Shown: positions 1 to 7,583, counted from the stretch's first letter. The stretch: DNA of 64,000 nt from Streptomyces composti (GCF_012034205.1 NZ_JAATEM010000033.1:17636-81635); one strand, 5' to 3'. The notes: generated by a model not told the origin, from the sequence alone. Made by a program: numbers and translations.

Positions 1-171
1 AACAAGACCCACCGGCTCGTGGCCGTGTGTGCCGGACAGTGCGTGAAGTACGGCTCCCACCAGGGACTTCGGCCGATCGCCCTGGTGCTGTGCACGACGT
101 CGCGTGATCAGAGTTGCCCACCGAATCCCCGGCGAACCACCCCGGAAGCCGCTCTTCGCACGCAAGCGTGA
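1..171 (+). CDS. Possible 3' end of an upstream gene, truncated by the window edge
   Basis: Frame 1 is open from the first base to a TGA ending at 171, giving 56 codons with no start in view. The middle part, around residues 14-38, has a KYGSHQGLRPIALVLCTTS segment that faintly recalls the strand-rich end of actinobacterial replication-relaxation proteins, but this is a weak impression. It lies upstream of a PrimPol gene, a family often carried by actinobacterial integrative elements, so a mobile-element origin is possible. It could also be non-coding. Confidence 0.25.
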   Translation, partial: NKTHRLVAVCAGQCVKYGSHQGLRPIALVLCTTSRDQSCPPNPRRTTPEAALRTQA

Positions 172-351
172 CGACTAGTCGATAAACCCCTTCGCGCCTC
201 TTGAGTCACAGATCACATGAGGCGGGCGCACCGGCCACCAAGCCGCGCAAGGGAGGAAGCGTTCCGGCACCCTGCGCGGACCCCGGATCCGCCCGGCGTG
301 TCCCCCCGGCTCCCCCTTTCCTTTTTCGAACGTACGTACGAACATAGAGGC

Positions 352-1221
352 ATGGCCACCACCGACCGGCAGGCCACGACGCTGGCCCTCGCACACGCCC
401 TGTCAGCCGCCGAACGCGGACTGGCCGTCATCCCCCTGTCCCGCACCAAGCTGCCGGCGCTGCGCTCCCCGCACCGCGACGACCCCGCCCCGGCGGCACC
501 GCCCTGCCGTGGCGAGTGCGGGCGCTTCGGCCACGGCGTCCACGACGCCTCCACCGACCCCGCACGCATCCGCGAGATGTTCGCCGCCGCCCCCTGGGCC
601 ACCGGCTACGGCATCGCCTGTGGTCTGCCGCCGCACCACCTCATCGGCATCGACCTGGACACCAAGAACGGAGCGGATTCCTCCGCGGCGCTGCGCGAGC
701 TGGCCCTGCGCCACCTGTTCACGATCCCGCCCACGGTGGTCGTCCTCACCCCGTCCGGCGGCCGCCACCTGTGGCTCAGCGGCCCGCCGGACGTCGTGGT
801 GCCCAACTCCGCGGGCCGCCTGGCCCCCGGCATCGACATCCGAGGCGCCGGCGGCTACCTCGTCGGCCCCGGTTCCCGGACCGAACACGGCAGCTACACC
901 ACCGCCCCCGGCACGGCCCACCTCGCCCCCGCCCCCTGCCCGCGCGCCCTGCTGCGCCTCCTCCTGCCGCCGCCCCGGCACCACCACCCCACACCCGTCT
1001 CGACCGGCAGCCACGGCCAGGGCCTGGTCCAGTTCGTCCTCGCCGCGCACGAGGGCCAGCGCAACACCCGGCTCTTCTGGGCCGCCTGCCGCGCCTACGA
1101 GGACGGGATCGGGCCCGCCCTGGTGGACCCGCTCGTCGAGGCGGCCCTCGACACGGGACTGTCCGAACGCGAGGCCCGCGCCACGATCGCCTCCGCGGCA
1201 CGGATGACGGGGCACGGATGA
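352..1221 (+). CDS. Bifunctional DNA primase/polymerase (PrimPol domain) protein, 289 aa
   Basis: A PrimPol fold of the archaeo-eukaryotic primase superfamily. The three catalytic motifs are visible: an acidic DxD in GIDLDTKNG (D101, D103), the SGGRHLWLS motif with H139, and the third acidic residue in GIDIRGAGG (D162). The C-terminal part (about residues 225-285, EGQRNTRLFWAACRAYEDG) resembles the small helical primase C-terminal domain that follows PrimPol in mobile-element primases. No helicase domain is attached, so it is an orphan primase. An in-frame ATG exists 45 codons upstream, but homology begins only after the chosen ATG, which follows a palindrome-like tract at about 325-342. The family primes and extends DNA; the role of this orphan copy is unknown. 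Confidence 0.85.
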   Translation: MATTDRQATTLALAHALSAAERGLAVIPLSRTKLPALRSPHRDDPAPAAPPCRGECGRFGHGVHDASTDPARIREMFAAAPWATGYGIACGLPPHHLIGIDLDTKNGADSSAALRELALRHLFTIPPTVVVLTPSGGRHLWLSGPPDVVVPNSAGRLAPGIDIRGAGGYLVGPGSRTEHGSYTTAPGTAHLAPAPCPRALLRLLLPPPRHHHPTPVSTGSHGQGLVQFVLAAHEGQRNTRLFWAACRAYEDGIGPALVDPLVEAALDTGLSEREARATIASAARMTGHG

Positions 1222-1365
1222 CGGGACACCGCCCGTGAACCGGCCCCGGCAGTCCCCGAGCCGCCCCGAGCCCCGCTCCGAACCACCCGGGAGCCGCGCA
1301 ACCGCCGAGTGACACGCCCCCGCCCGACCAGCCGCCCCACCCGCGACCAGCGGGCGACCAGGCAG

Positions 1366-1435
1366 CGCTCGCACGGCACCGCTCGCACCGCAGCCCTCGC
1401 ACAGCACCGCTCGCACAGCACCGCTCGCACCACCG
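1366..1435. repeat. Five tandem 14-bp repeats
   Basis: Five consecutive 14-bp units with consensus CGCTCGCACAGCAC occupy this stretch, starting at 1366, 1380, 1394, 1408 and 1422. The last unit diverges at its 3' end. The array ends about 40 bp before the ATG of the next gene, so it lies in its leader or promoter. No convincing gene overlaps it. Confidence 0.8.
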
Positions 1436-1472
1436 AGAGAGCCCGATGCACCACCGTCCCCGAGTGCCGGCC

Positions 1473-1955
1473 ATGTCACTCGCCCGCCTCGTCCTCACCT
1501 CCGGCAGAGCGGTGCACCTCGCCGAACTGCACATGTCCTCGACCTACGGCGGACCGCTCGCCGCCTACCCCTGCCGACCGGTCAACGACGACAGGATCCG
1601 CCAGCTGCTCGTCGCCGCCGAACAGGCCTACCCCGGTGCCCCGGTGCATCTGATCCCGCCGCAGCGTGAGTACCCCGACCAGTACCCGGGCTCCTCCGGC
1701 CCCGTGGAGGTCCTCCCCGCCGTCGCCTGCCTCGGCAGCTTCCGCTCCGAGCCCGTCCGCCCCGCCCGCCACCACGCCCGGTACCGCTCCCGCCTCACCG
1801 TCGTCTGGTTCCAGCCGACCGCCCGCACCCCCTCGTGCTGCGCCGCGGAGCCCGCGCTGCAGGCGCTGCGGGAGCTGAGGGAGCTGCCCTGGGAAGGGCT
1901 GGCGGTGGACGAGGAGATCCCCCTCGCGTACCGGCCCGTTGAGGAGATCCTGTGA
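1473..1955 (+). CDS. Hypothetical protein, 160 aa
   Basis: A small soluble protein without signal peptide or membrane segments. It begins MSLARLVLTSGRAVHLAELH and contains a pattern of short strands and helices; the region near residues 120-135 carries a CC pair and an acidic, leucine-rich helix. I do not recognise a domain. The start chosen is the second in-frame ATG, because the first (1446) would place the N-terminus against the 14-bp repeat array and adds a basic, uninformative extension. Codon use is typical for the organism, which supports a real gene. Function unknown. Confidence 0.6.
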   Translation: MSLARLVLTSGRAVHLAELHMSSTYGGPLAAYPCRPVNDDRIRQLLVAAEQAYPGAPVHLIPPQREYPDQYPGSSGPVEVLPAVACLGSFRSEPVRPARHHARYRSRLTVVWFQPTARTPSCCAAEPALQALRELRELPWEGLAVDEEIPLAYRPVEEIL

Positions 1956-1997
1956 CGGCGACGGCACGGTGCACGGGCGCTCACTAGGGTGCGCCCC

Positions 1998-2282
1998 ATG
2001 ACCACCGTGGCGACGGGCATGACAGCCCAACAGGTCAGGCAGCTGCTCGGCAAACCTTCGCACTCGGTCGACGACAACGAATACCTGGCCCTGTACTCGA
2101 GCCGCCGCAGGCTCGGCTTCCTCCGCCGGCGGCGGAAGAACCGCTCCGAGGCCTGGGTCTACGCGGACACTCCGCAGGTCGGCCTCGCCACCTGGATCCA
2201 CTTCGCCGCGGGGCGGGTCGAGAAGGTCGTCGTCGGCCCGCTGACCGCCGACGGCCGGCGCGGTCCCTCCGACGAGGACTGA
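1998..2282 (+). CDS. Small hypothetical protein with a BamE/SmpA-like pattern, 94 aa
   Basis: The sequence has GMTAQQVRQLLGKP near the N-terminus, then a central basic stretch (SRRRLGFLRRRRKNR), then an aromatic strand (EAWVYAD) and IHFAAGRVEKVVVGP. The order 'G-M-T-x-x-Q-V-x-x-L-L-G-x-P ... W-x-Y ... F-x-x-G-x-V' is the signature layout of the SmpA/OmlA/BamE fold, although no lipoprotein signal is present, as expected in an organism without an outer membrane. The fold assignment is inference. An alternative GTG start lies three codons upstream at 1989. It follows the preceding gene by about 40 bp and may be cotranscribed. Confidence 0.6.
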   Translation: MTTVATGMTAQQVRQLLGKPSHSVDDNEYLALYSSRRRLGFLRRRRKNRSEAWVYADTPQVGLATWIHFAAGRVEKVVVGPLTADGRRGPSDED

Positions 2283-2313
2283 GGCCGCAGTCCCTGCTCG
2301 GGTCCGGCGTCAG

Positions 2314-2628
2314 TCACTGCACGGACCCCAGCCCGGAAACCAGCATCGCCCCACCCACGAGCACCACCAGCTGCACGATCCCCGGGATACGCCACCCCAG
2401 CGCGAGCAGTCCCCCACCCGTGAGCACACCACTGCCCAGCAGGAACCACGAGGCATCCGAGGCCGCCTCCGCCGCCCCCGATGACGCCCCGTCGCCCTCA
2501 TAGCTGTCGGCCCACCCGGCGATCCCGACCCCGAACACCGCCCAGGCAATGAGCATCAGGTCGGCGACGACCAGCATCACGCTCGCCCAGACCTGCACCC
2601 CGGTCGACGGCTCATCCCCCCGTCTCAT
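2314..2628 (-). CDS. Small integral membrane protein, 104 aa
   Basis: About four hydrophobic segments alternate with short polar turns: WASVMLVVADLMLIAWAVFGV, an Ala/Ser-rich stretch with SWFLLGSGVL, GGGLLALGWRI and IVQLVVLVGGAMLVSGLG. The start chosen is MRRGDEPSTG, which gives a short basic cytoplasmic N-terminus; an ATG 25 codons upstream (2703) would add a positively charged, unlikely leader. No family is recognised. It is convergent with the gene before it and upstream of the end of the MerR gene. Function unknown. Confidence 0.55.
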   Translation of the reverse strand: MRRGDEPSTGVQVWASVMLVVADLMLIAWAVFGVGIAGWADSYEGDGASSGAAEAASDASWFLLGSGVLTGGGLLALGWRIPGIVQLVVLVGGAMLVSGLGSVQ

Positions 2629-2713
2629 GCCCACCCGTCCCGTCCCCTCCGCCGAAGCTCGCCAAGTCCCCCAGCCAGAGTGGCGTTGCCGTGACCACGG
2701 CACATGAGTACGG

Positions 2714-3115
2714 CTACTCAGATGGGCCCCGTGTGCTCGCCTCCCCCTGCTCCGCGACCGCCCTCCTGTAGTGGTCGCACCGGGTGAAGTCCGCGTGGTC
2801 GCAACCGAGGGCGCATTCGATCAGGTCGAGGGAAGCCTGCGCCGCCGCGATGCGAGCGCGCAGCGCCTCGGCCTCCGCACTCAGGATGTCCCGGCGCCTG
2901 GCGGGATCACCGGCCGCGATCAGCGCGCGGATGGTGCTGAGGGACAGCCCCGCCTTCTTGGCCCGCAGGATGACGGCGACGCGAGTGAGGTCGTCGCTTC
3001 CGTAGCGGCGCCGGCCTGCGGAGTCACGGGCGGGAGTCAGCAGCCCCGTCGCCTCCCAGTGCCGCAGGACGTGCGCGGCCAGCCCGAAGCGTTCGGCGAG
3101 GGCGCCGATGCTCAT
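2714..3115 (-). CDS. MerR-family transcriptional regulator, 133 aa
   Basis: The N-terminus MSIGALAERFGLAAHVLRHWEATGLL is the winged-helix DNA-binding domain of MerR proteins, followed by RRRYGSDDLTRVAVILRAKKAGLSLSTIRAL and a dimerisation coiled coil (about residues 80-115). The C-terminus has ALGCDHADFTRCDHYR, a two-cysteine arrangement common in this subfamily. The frame stays open upstream through a 12-bp tandem repeat array encoding alternating METS/VETS, with ATGs as far as 3319. Family homology begins at MSIGALAERF, so I start there, but repeat-derived N-terminal extensions are possible. It is divergent from a methyltransferase gene and probably controls it through the dyad at 3309-3331. 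Confidence 0.85.
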   Translation of the reverse strand: MSIGALAERFGLAAHVLRHWEATGLLTPARDSAGRRRYGSDDLTRVAVILRAKKAGLSLSTIRALIAAGDPARRRDILSAEAEALRARIAAAQASLDLIECALGCDHADFTRCDHYRRAVAEQGEASTRGPSE

Positions 3116-3164
3116 GGACGCGCTCATGGACGTATGCACGGGCGTATGCGCGGACGCATCCCCA

Positions 3165-3272
3165 GACGTCTCCACGGACGTCTCCATGGACGTCTCCACG
3201 GACGTCTCCACGGACGTCTCCATGGACGTCTCCACGGACGTCTCCATGGACGTCTCCATGGACGTCTTCATG
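3165..3272. repeat. Nine tandem 12-bp repeats (GACGTCTCCAYG)
   Basis: Nine exact-register copies of GACGTCTCCATG or GACGTCTCCACG (the last copy GACGTCTTCATG) run without interruption between the MerR gene and the methyltransferase. Every unit holds the palindrome GACGTC. Both strands are open through the array: the plus strand would read Asp-Val-Ser-Met/Thr, the minus strand Met/Val-Glu-Thr-Ser. Partly degenerate units continue on the MerR side (about 3113-3164). Confidence 0.9.
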
Positions 3273-3308
3273 GACGCGCCCGCGCGATCCTCCGGCATCC
3301 CGTTCTCG

Positions 3309-3331
3309 CTTGACCTCATGCCGACATCAAG
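3309..3331. promoter_or_regulatory. Dyad in the MerR/methyltransferase intergenic region, probable MerR operator
   Basis: The dyad is CTTGA-N2-TC-N5-GA-N2-TCAAG, a 23-bp interrupted palindrome 16 bp before the methyltransferase ATG. The left arm overlaps a TTGACC -35-like hexamer, and MerR-type operators typically sit between -35 and -10 with a long spacer. The -10 on the plus strand is weak. Operator identity is inferred from position and symmetry. Confidence 0.6.
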
Positions 3332-3347
3332 TCACACCCTGACCCGC

Positions 3348-4109
3348 ATGAGCGAGCAGAAGACCGAGGAAACGGCCGGACTCGTCGCACGCCTCGACGC
3401 GCTGGACCGGCTGCCGGGCAGCACGGCACTGCGGGTCCGCTCCTACGACCTGCTCGCCGCCGGCCCCGGCACGAAGGTGGTGGACGTGGGCTGCGGCGCC
3501 GGACGAGCCGTGGCGGAACTGGCCGAACGGGGCGCGAAGGCCCTGGGCATGGACCCGGACGAGCACATGATCGCCATCGCCCGCAGCCGGTGGCCCGAGG
3601 CGGACTTCCACCTCGCGGACGCGTACGAGCTGCCGCTGCCGGACACGTCGGTGCACGCCTACCGGGCCGACAAGGTGTTCCACGAACTGGCCGACCCCGC
3701 CCGCGCCTTGGCCGAAGCCCGCAGGGTGCTCGCGCCCGGCGGGCGGATCGTGCTGGTCGGTCAGGACTGGGACACCCTCGTCATCGATTCCGACGACCCG
3801 GCCCTCACCCGCACCATCGTGCACGCCCGCGCCGACCTGGTCAGCAGCCCGCGCGCCGCCCGCCGGTACCGCAACCTGCTCCTGGACGCCGGCTTCGACG
3901 ACGTGACGGCCGAGATACGGACCGACGTGTTCACCGGACCGGAGATGCTGCCCCTGCTCACCGGGCTGTCCAGAGCGGCCCGCTCCGCAGGTGCCGTCAC
4001 ATCCGAGCAGGCGGACCGCTGGCTCACCGAGCAACGTGCCCGGGCGGAGACCGACCGTCTCTTCCTCGCCCTGCCGATGTTCATCGCCGCGGCGACCGCT
4101 CCCCGATAG
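3348..4109 (+). CDS. SAM-dependent methyltransferase, class I, 253 aa
   Basis: Motif I VVDVGCGAGRAVAEL is followed by an acidic motif II position (ALGMDPDEHMIAIARSRWPEADFHLADAYELPLPD) and motif VLAPGGRIVLVG. This is the UbiE/Methyltransf_11 class I Rossmann arrangement. The substrate cannot be deduced. The start MSEQKTEE is chosen because the frame upstream is only the 12-bp repeat array and because the ATG lies just downstream of the MerR-type dyad. Divergent MerR-methyltransferase pairs are common in actinomycetes, so the MerR protein is the likely regulator. The gene ends 55 bp before the tRNA-Ser fragment that marks one end of the neighbouring element. Confidence 0.85.
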   Translation: MSEQKTEETAGLVARLDALDRLPGSTALRVRSYDLLAAGPGTKVVDVGCGAGRAVAELAERGAKALGMDPDEHMIAIARSRWPEADFHLADAYELPLPDTSVHAYRADKVFHELADPARALAEARRVLAPGGRIVLVGQDWDTLVIDSDDPALTRTIVHARADLVSSPRAARRYRNLLLDAGFDDVTAEIRTDVFTGPEMLPLLTGLSRAARSAGAVTSEQADRWLTEQRARAETDRLFLALPMFIAAATAPR

Positions 4110-4164
4110 GAGAACGACCCCGGCCGTCCGTTCAGGCCAAGGCCGTTGTCACGTCTTGTCGCGG

Positions 4165-4221
4165 GGAGGCGGCGGGATGTGAACCCACGGTCGTGTTGCC
4201 ACGACGACGGTTGGCAAGACC
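4165..4221. repeat. Chromosomal attachment-site remnant: tRNA-Ser 3'-half duplication
   Basis: These 57 bp match the 3' half of the tRNA-Ser gene (7585-7641) at 52 of 57 positions, in the same orientation and without gaps. The match stops in the anticodon arm and the 5' half of a tRNA is absent, so it is not a gene. This is the footprint left when an element integrates into the 3' end of a tRNA and restores it with its own copy. It marks the outer end of a 3.4-kb island. Confidence 0.85.
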
Positions 4222-4426
4222 AGCTCGCTTCTTACAGCCGGACACTCTCTGACCTGCAGAATTGCTACGCCGAGCCGCACAGTCCTGCTTGGCGCCCCTC
4301 AACGCCGCCCGGCCAGTGACCCTTCTCACTCGCACTTTACAACCGCATGAGCTGCACAGAAGATCGCCTTTGCCATCAGCGCTGACCACGCTGGTGAAGA
4401 TCATTCAATCGAAAACAGGGGGAACG

Positions 4427-5410
4427 TTGCTCCGAACAACGCCGCGTCGACATCCACTCGCAGGGATCGGGGCAATCACGGCGGCTGCTCTGGTTGCGAC
4501 CACCGCTCCGGCCATCGCCGCTGACGGTCCGTCATCACCTTCCGTCGAGCAGGCCGCGGTTGTCGTGGAACGCGCCACAGGCACGGAAGATCTTGCCCCG
4601 TCGCACGAGCGGTCGGATGCCGCCGCGCAAGCGACCATCGAGCGTGACGCGGAGTCCGTGACCATCACAGCTCCGGCCAAGGCCACCGGCGGAGTGGAGG
4701 TGGGAAACAACAGCGGTGACCGGGTCTCGCTCACGTTGGCCGGCGCCAAGGCTGTGAGCGGCGTCAAGGCAGGCAGCGGCACTGTGGTCTATCCGGACGC
4801 CGCTTCCTCCGTGGACCTCGCCGTCCAGCCGACGCGCGACGGCTCCGTCCGGACGCTCGTCACACTCAAGAGCAGTGCGGCCTCCACCAAGCACCGGTTC
4901 GAGCTCGATCTCCCGGACGAGACCTGGCTGCGCCCGAAGGACGACGGCGGGTTCGACATCATCGAGGCAGGAGAGGGAGGGGAGGAGTCGGTCGCCGGCT
5001 CCATTGCCGCCCCTTGGGCGAAGGACGCGCAGGGTCGGCCCGTGCCGACTCGCTACACGGCAGACGGTCACACCCTTCTCCAAGAGATCTACACGGCCCC
5101 GGACACGGCCTTCCCGGTGGTGGCAGACCCGAAGATCACCTTCGGCTGGGGCGTCTACATCAACATGTGGGGGCATGAACTCGGTGCGACTGCCCTGGCG
5201 GTCGGCTTCGGCGCGGAAGTCGGCCTGGCCTACATCTGCGGCAAAGCGAGGCTCGTACTCGGCACCGCCTGCGGCCTCGCCATCGGCGGCAAGGTGCTCT
5301 TCCCGACGTACGAGGCGGTGAAGAAGCTCAAGCCTAAGAAGTGTTACCAGAACAAGTTCGGTTCCAAGCGCAAGTGGAAGATCGTCAGTGACAAGAACTG
5401 CAAGTACTGA
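4427..5410 (+). CDS. Secreted protein with a variable-type C-terminal region, 327 aa
   Basis: The start is TTG at 4427, preceded by an AGGGGGAA ribosome-binding site; it gives a clear Sec signal peptide (basic MLRTTPRRH, hydrophobic core, cleavage near APAIA-ADG). Mature residues up to about 240 form a beta-rich acidic region, ending in a FPVVADP motif. After that motif the sequence changes character: a hydrophobic glycine/alanine segment with two cysteines, then a lysine-rich tail (KKLKPKKCYQNKFGSKRKWK). A conserved secreted part followed by a short distinctive C-terminus is the layout of polymorphic secreted effectors, but no toxin motif is recognised. The next gene begins 6 bp downstream and could encode its partner. 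Function unknown. Confidence 0.7.
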   Translation: MLRTTPRRHPLAGIGAITAAALVATTAPAIAADGPSSPSVEQAAVVVERATGTEDLAPSHERSDAAAQATIERDAESVTITAPAKATGGVEVGNNSGDRVSLTLAGAKAVSGVKAGSGTVVYPDAASSVDLAVQPTRDGSVRTLVTLKSSAASTKHRFELDLPDETWLRPKDDGGFDIIEAGEGGEESVAGSIAAPWAKDAQGRPVPTRYTADGHTLLQEIYTAPDTAFPVVADPKITFGWGVYINMWGHELGATALAVGFGAEVGLAYICGKARLVLGTACGLAIGGKVLFPTYEAVKKLKPKKCYQNKFGSKRKWKIVSDKNCKY

Positions 5411-5416
5411 GGGGTC

Positions 5417-5590
5417 ATGAGAAACCACGTAGCGGCGCTGGTCATTGCGGTCGTGAGCGTGCTCTGCGCGCTGGTGCTGCGCACGGTTGACGCGCCCGTG
5501 TGGGCGTTCGTCCTTGTGGGAGCCGTCATTGCCACATGCATCGGCGCCGCCGCCCTCCGTCGCCGGGCGAACGGGGACCGGACGCGGTGA
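5417..5590 (+). CDS. Small two-helix membrane protein, 57 aa, candidate immunity partner
   Basis: ATG follows the secreted gene's stop by 6 bp with GAGGGG just upstream. The product has two hydrophobic helices (VAALVIAVVSVLCALVL and VWAFVLVGAVIATCIGAAAL) joined by a short turn containing Asp, and a basic tail RRRANGDRTR, so the tail is likely cytoplasmic. Close spacing after a secreted putative effector and a shared downstream terminator suggest an operon. An immunity or accessory role is inference from layout only. No family is recognised. Confidence 0.6.
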   Translation: MRNHVAALVIAVVSVLCALVLRTVDAPVWAFVLVGAVIATCIGAAALRRRANGDRTR

Positions 5591-5646
5591 CACAGCCGAA
5601 GCCGGCCGCGCCGCGCGGGTAAGCATAGGACTGCGCCCCATCAGGA

Positions 5647-5688
5647 AGGCCCCCTCTGCGCTGCGTCTCGAGAGTGCGGAGGGGGCCT
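5647..5688 (+). terminator. Hairpin terminator after the secreted/membrane gene pair
   Basis: AGGCCCCCTC at 5647-5656 pairs perfectly with GAGGGGGCCT at 5679-5688, with a 22-nt loop that can pair further. It lies 57 bp after the small membrane protein gene. There is no T-tract, which is usual in Streptomyces. Confidence 0.7.
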
Positions 5689-5699
5689 GCGCCTGCAGG

Positions 5700-6070
5700 G
5701 ACAGCAACGAGCGGATCGCGGAGCTGGAACAGGAACAGGAACAAGAAGACCTCACCGACCGCATCGCCACCACGCCACGGTCTACCTGGTGTCCCTCGCG
5801 GTGCGGTCCACGCACGGCCGGGGCGGCTGCCTGACCGACGCCCACGGCGCCCGGCGGTTCGCGGCGGCGCAGGCCAAGGGCGAGACCGCCCACCACTGCG
5901 AGGACGCGAAGCGTGCTGACGGCGCACCCAGCTCACCGGAGAGTTGCCGCTGCCGGCCAGGGACAGGGACGGCAAGGGCATCCCGCAAGCGGCCCGACCG
6001 CGTGGCGGCCTAGCAGCTCCGCTGGCGGGCGGGCCACCGGCCCTTCTCCAAGAGTGACAAGATCAAGGCT
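5700..6070 (+). other. No intact gene; decayed coding traces
   Basis: Fragments of reading frame with coding-like composition occur, for example a charged coiled-coil piece (NERIAELEQEQEQEDLTDRIA) at about 5708-5765 and a short piece reading YLVSLAVRSTHGRG around 5783. They are in different frames and interrupted by stops. I cannot name the parent gene. Confidence 0.4.
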
Positions 6071-6084
6071 CAGGATGACGGTCG

Positions 6085-6300
6085 GTGCTCGGAGCTGCTG
6101 ACCGCTCTGCGCAACCTGAACAGTTCGACACGGAAACCGGCCTGCCCGCCTCGGAGGTGCAGGCGCTCAACTCCACCACGTGGTATGCCCATACGCGCAC
6201 GTACGCGGAGATGAAGTGGCCCGGCGCCTCGGCCAAGCACCGTGCGAGCATCGCTGACACGCTGGCCACCATCACGCCGAAGCCGGTCAAGGACAACCGA
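6085..6300 (+). pseudogene. Tyrosine recombinase (phage-type integrase) N-terminal remnant
   Basis: In frame 1 the peptide contains FDTETGLPASE, then STTWYAHTRTYAEMKWPG and ASAKHRASIADTLATITP. This is the core-binding N-terminal region of actinobacterial tyrosine recombinases, where the same order appears. The preceding piece (SELLTALRN) lies in another frame at about 6090-6115, so a frameshift separates them. No catalytic R-H-R-Y domain follows, so it is a truncated, inactive relic. It explains how the tRNA-Ser-bounded island was inserted. Confidence 0.7.
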
Positions 6301-6522
6301 AGGGGGTCTGCCCCTGAGGGTCGTAGGCAATGCCGCCATCACAGGCATGAGACCCGCGATCGCGGCTGCGGTGAGCTGCAAGATGATCAACCTGTATTAG
6401 GTCAACGCCCCGGGGCTTTTCGGTCGTACTCACCTACTCAAGCGGATCACCGCCCAGCTGCGCAGACTGGTACATGGAGGAAGCCGTCTCGTACACCATC
6501 CGGCCCTGAACCGGGGGAACTT

Positions 6523-7097
6523 GTGATCGTCCGGCGATACCTGCACAAAGATGACGAACTAACCCAGCACCTCACCCGCAAGCTCAACACTCCACTGACC
6601 TGGCCGGAAGGCGGAGGGCTGAACACAGAGCACGTCGCGGAGATCGCCGCCGCGGCAGCCTGCGACATCGCGTACAACCACGCAGCCAACGGCCATCTGG
6701 CGGACCTCTTCGCCGCTCTTCCCCTGCCAGGCACCACCGAAGGGCGTGAGTTCTGGCATTCGCTCAGGGAGGCGGGAGGCATGGCCGCTCTGAACATTGA
6801 CCCCGCCAACGCGGGTGCCCCTTCTTCAACTATCTGGTCAACGGAAACGAAGGAGGCATCGCCGGCCGCGTGCTCAGCTTCCTGGGAGAACTCGACGACC
6901 AGCAGCGCGAGGCCGTGGCCGAAGTCATAGGCGGCGCACTGGAGCACAACACCTTCGCGGCGGGGAGCCGTTATCTCGGCGAATTGTGGCTGCGTGACGC
7001 CGAGACCACTGCCTGGCATGTCCTGCTCGCCAGTCGGCGGACGCACGAGACAGAGGAAGACCGCGAGCGATTCTTCGAAGCGTGGGGGAACGCCTGA
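6523..7097 (+). pseudogene. Hypothetical gene with one frameshift, about 191 residues when restored
   Basis: GTG at 6523, preceded by GGGGGAA, opens MIVRRYLHKDDELTQHLTRK. The coding pattern continues to about 6815 (ANAG) and then jumps frame, resuming as PFFNYLVNGNEGGIAGRVLSF and running to a TGA ending at 7097. One missing base (or two extra) near 6816 explains the break. The restored protein is soluble, acidic and helix-rich. No family is recognised. It is the last gene of the island before the tRNA. Confidence 0.6.
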
Positions 7098-7531
7098 GCG
7101 GTGTCGCAGCGCAGCAGCCCTCCCTCAGCTGGGTGGGCTGCACTCCATCGTCAGATGTGCCACTGCCCCTCACCGCGGCCAGCTCGGTCGTCCAGCGTGA
7201 ACCTCCGCTCGACAAACATGTACGCCGCCGAGGGGAGATATGCCGGCGCGGTGCGGTCCGTGAATCCGTGGTCCGCCGTTCACCGCGTTGCCTTCGCGGG
7301 CTGTCGTCCCTCGTTCGTCGTCCACGCATCCAGCCGAAGCCATTGGGCTCCGCGGCCGGACGCCCTGTCCCCGGCAGTCGGGCAGGCGGCCACCAAGTTT
7401 CTGATGGGCGTACTCCCAGCCACTCGCTCGGGCGCAGGGAGAGCAGCCCTGAGGCTGGTCCACGGATGGCCCATACGCACTGGTCAGCACTGGGATACGG
7501 GCGAGAAAGGGTGAGCAGCTTGCACGCCGCA
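7098..7531. other. Non-coding end of the island
   Basis: Open frames exist on both strands but lack domain features, codon bias and ribosome-binding sites. The stretch ends at a strong hairpin. An attachment-site arm region could lie here, because integrase arm sites usually lie near the tRNA, but no specific repeat is evident. Confidence 0.4.
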
Positions 7532-7558
7532 GGGGTGCTCCGGCGACCGGAGCACCCC
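7532..7558. terminator. Perfect 12-bp hairpin between the island and tRNA-Ser
   Basis: GGGGTGCTCCGG and CCGGAGCACCCC form a perfect 12-bp stem with a 3-nt loop, followed by TT. It can end transcription from either side and lies 25 bp from the 3' end of the tRNA-Ser gene, so it probably terminates the tRNA transcript. Confidence 0.8.
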
Positions 7559-7583
7559 TTCTGACCAGGACGTCTCTGACTTG

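Noticed and set aside
3165..3272. CRISPR array
   Set aside because: Units are contiguous 12-mers without spacers.
3115..3319. Longer MerR start including the METS repeats
   Set aside because: The family N-terminus begins at MSIGALAERF and the repeats are not part of any MerR fold, although the possibility remains.
4165..4221. Possible second tRNA-Ser gene
   Set aside because: Only the 3' half is present; no D-arm or 5' acceptor strand follows, and the anticodon positions differ.
7082..7564. 160-codon plus-strand frame before tRNA-Ser
   Set aside because: No ribosome-binding site, no domain, runs into the hairpin and is opposed by equal-length frames.
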